A DNA stretch of 64,000 nt, from NCBI GenBank assembly GCA_026981855.1, contig JALSIB010000006.1, forward strand, positions 1 through 64,000, in the 5' to 3' direction. Every line of letters starts with the position of its first letter. The stretch's first letter is position 1. Made by a program: the position numbers and the translations under genes. This document shows, piece by piece, positions 63,789-64,000 of this stretch. Source of the stretch: Methylothermaceae bacterium. Its GTDB lineage: Bacteria > Pseudomonadota > Gammaproteobacteria > Methylococcales > Methylothermaceae. The notes under the pieces were generated by a model. The model worked only from the letters and a program-made list of their open reading frames with translations. It was not told where the DNA came from and did not search any database.

Positions 63789-64000
63789 ATGAAAGCACAT
63801 TTTCTTGCCATGGCGGTGGGGTTCGCCCTTGCCCCGGCGGCCATGGCCGAGGATCCGAAATCATGGTTCAACGCGGGACGGGAAATCATCGCGGAATTCC
63901 AGACGCTACAACCGATTCCTGCAGGCAAGGCAAAACGGGTGATTTTGTTCATCGGCGATGGAATGGGAATTTCCACTGTTACCGCTGCCCGTATTCTGGA
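63789..64000 (+). CDS. Alkaline phosphatase, 5' part (cut by window end)
   Basis: 70 residues visible. Signal peptide ending PAAMA, then RVILFIGDGMGISTVTAARI, the alkaline-phosphatase metal and substrate start (GDGMG). Periplasmic phosphate-monoester hydrolase. The gene runs beyond the window. A Pho box upstream indicates phosphate-starvation control. Confidence 0.88.
   Translation, partial: MKAHFLAMAVGFALAPAAMAEDPKSWFNAGREIIAEFQTLQPIPAGKAKRVILFIGDGMGISTVTAARIL

Overview
The window is chromosomal DNA of a GC-rich proteobacterium, most likely a gammaproteobacterium. An octaheme hydroxylamine oxidoreductase with HaoB, a PEP-CTERM protein, an ornithine-lipid gene pair and large nitrogen-assimilation loci together resemble type I methanotrophs. 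No methane-oxidation genes or rRNA are present, so that assignment is an inference. Coding density is high and many genes overlap by 1-4 bases.

Layout. 0.1-6.5 kb: L,D-transpeptidase, phosphoglucomutase, a sodium/amino-acid symporter, then haoA-haoB. 6.5-9.5 kb: a four-gene HPr-rel-A-type cassette (small exported protein, PqqD-like protein, HprK-related kinase, nucleotidyltransferase) behind a sigma-54-type promoter. 9.6-20.8 kb (minus): a HerA-like ATPase, then a long overlapping run of aryl-polyene-type fatty-acid genes ending in a thioesterase and an AI-2E-family permease. 21.2-25.3 kb: LpxH-like phosphoesterase, OlsB/OlsA-like acyltransferases, PAP2 phosphatase, glycosyltransferase. 25.4-29.6 kb: PEP-CTERM protein with its own sigma-54-type promoter, DEAD-box helicase, porin. 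29.6-54.4 kb: a nitrogen block of amtB-glnK, ntrBC, nirBD-phzF, narGHJI, an EAL protein, nasA and narK. 54.4-58.7 kb: a PP2C/kinase fusion and modABC. 58.8-60.7 kb: an IS200/IS605 element with divergent tnpA/tnpB. 60.7-64 kb: tRNA-Cys, tRNA-Gly, a macrodomain hydrolase, an M18 aminopeptidase, a lipoprotein, and an alkaline phosphatase cut by the window end behind a Pho box.

How it works together. The nitrogen block looks like one regulon. Matches to -24/-12 promoters with 31-40 base leaders precede glnK, nirB, narG and narK, and NtrC-like dyads lie upstream of each; the regulators NtrB/NtrC are encoded in the same block. Even the membrane-bound NarGHI, normally a respiratory enzyme, appears to be wired to nitrogen status. 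modABC would supply molybdenum for Nar and Nas.

The most interesting observation is a second pair of sigma-54-type promoters. The HPr-rel-A cassette and the PEP-CTERM gene share a 17-bp upstream element (14 of 17 bases identical) and similar -24/-12 regions. This suggests that this poorly understood cassette is co-regulated with the PEP-CTERM/exosortase surface system. A second notable item is a family of GCAGAG-type inverted repeats in the nir/nar gaps, two copies of which bracket a GxxExxY nuclease-like gene inserted between narG and narH.
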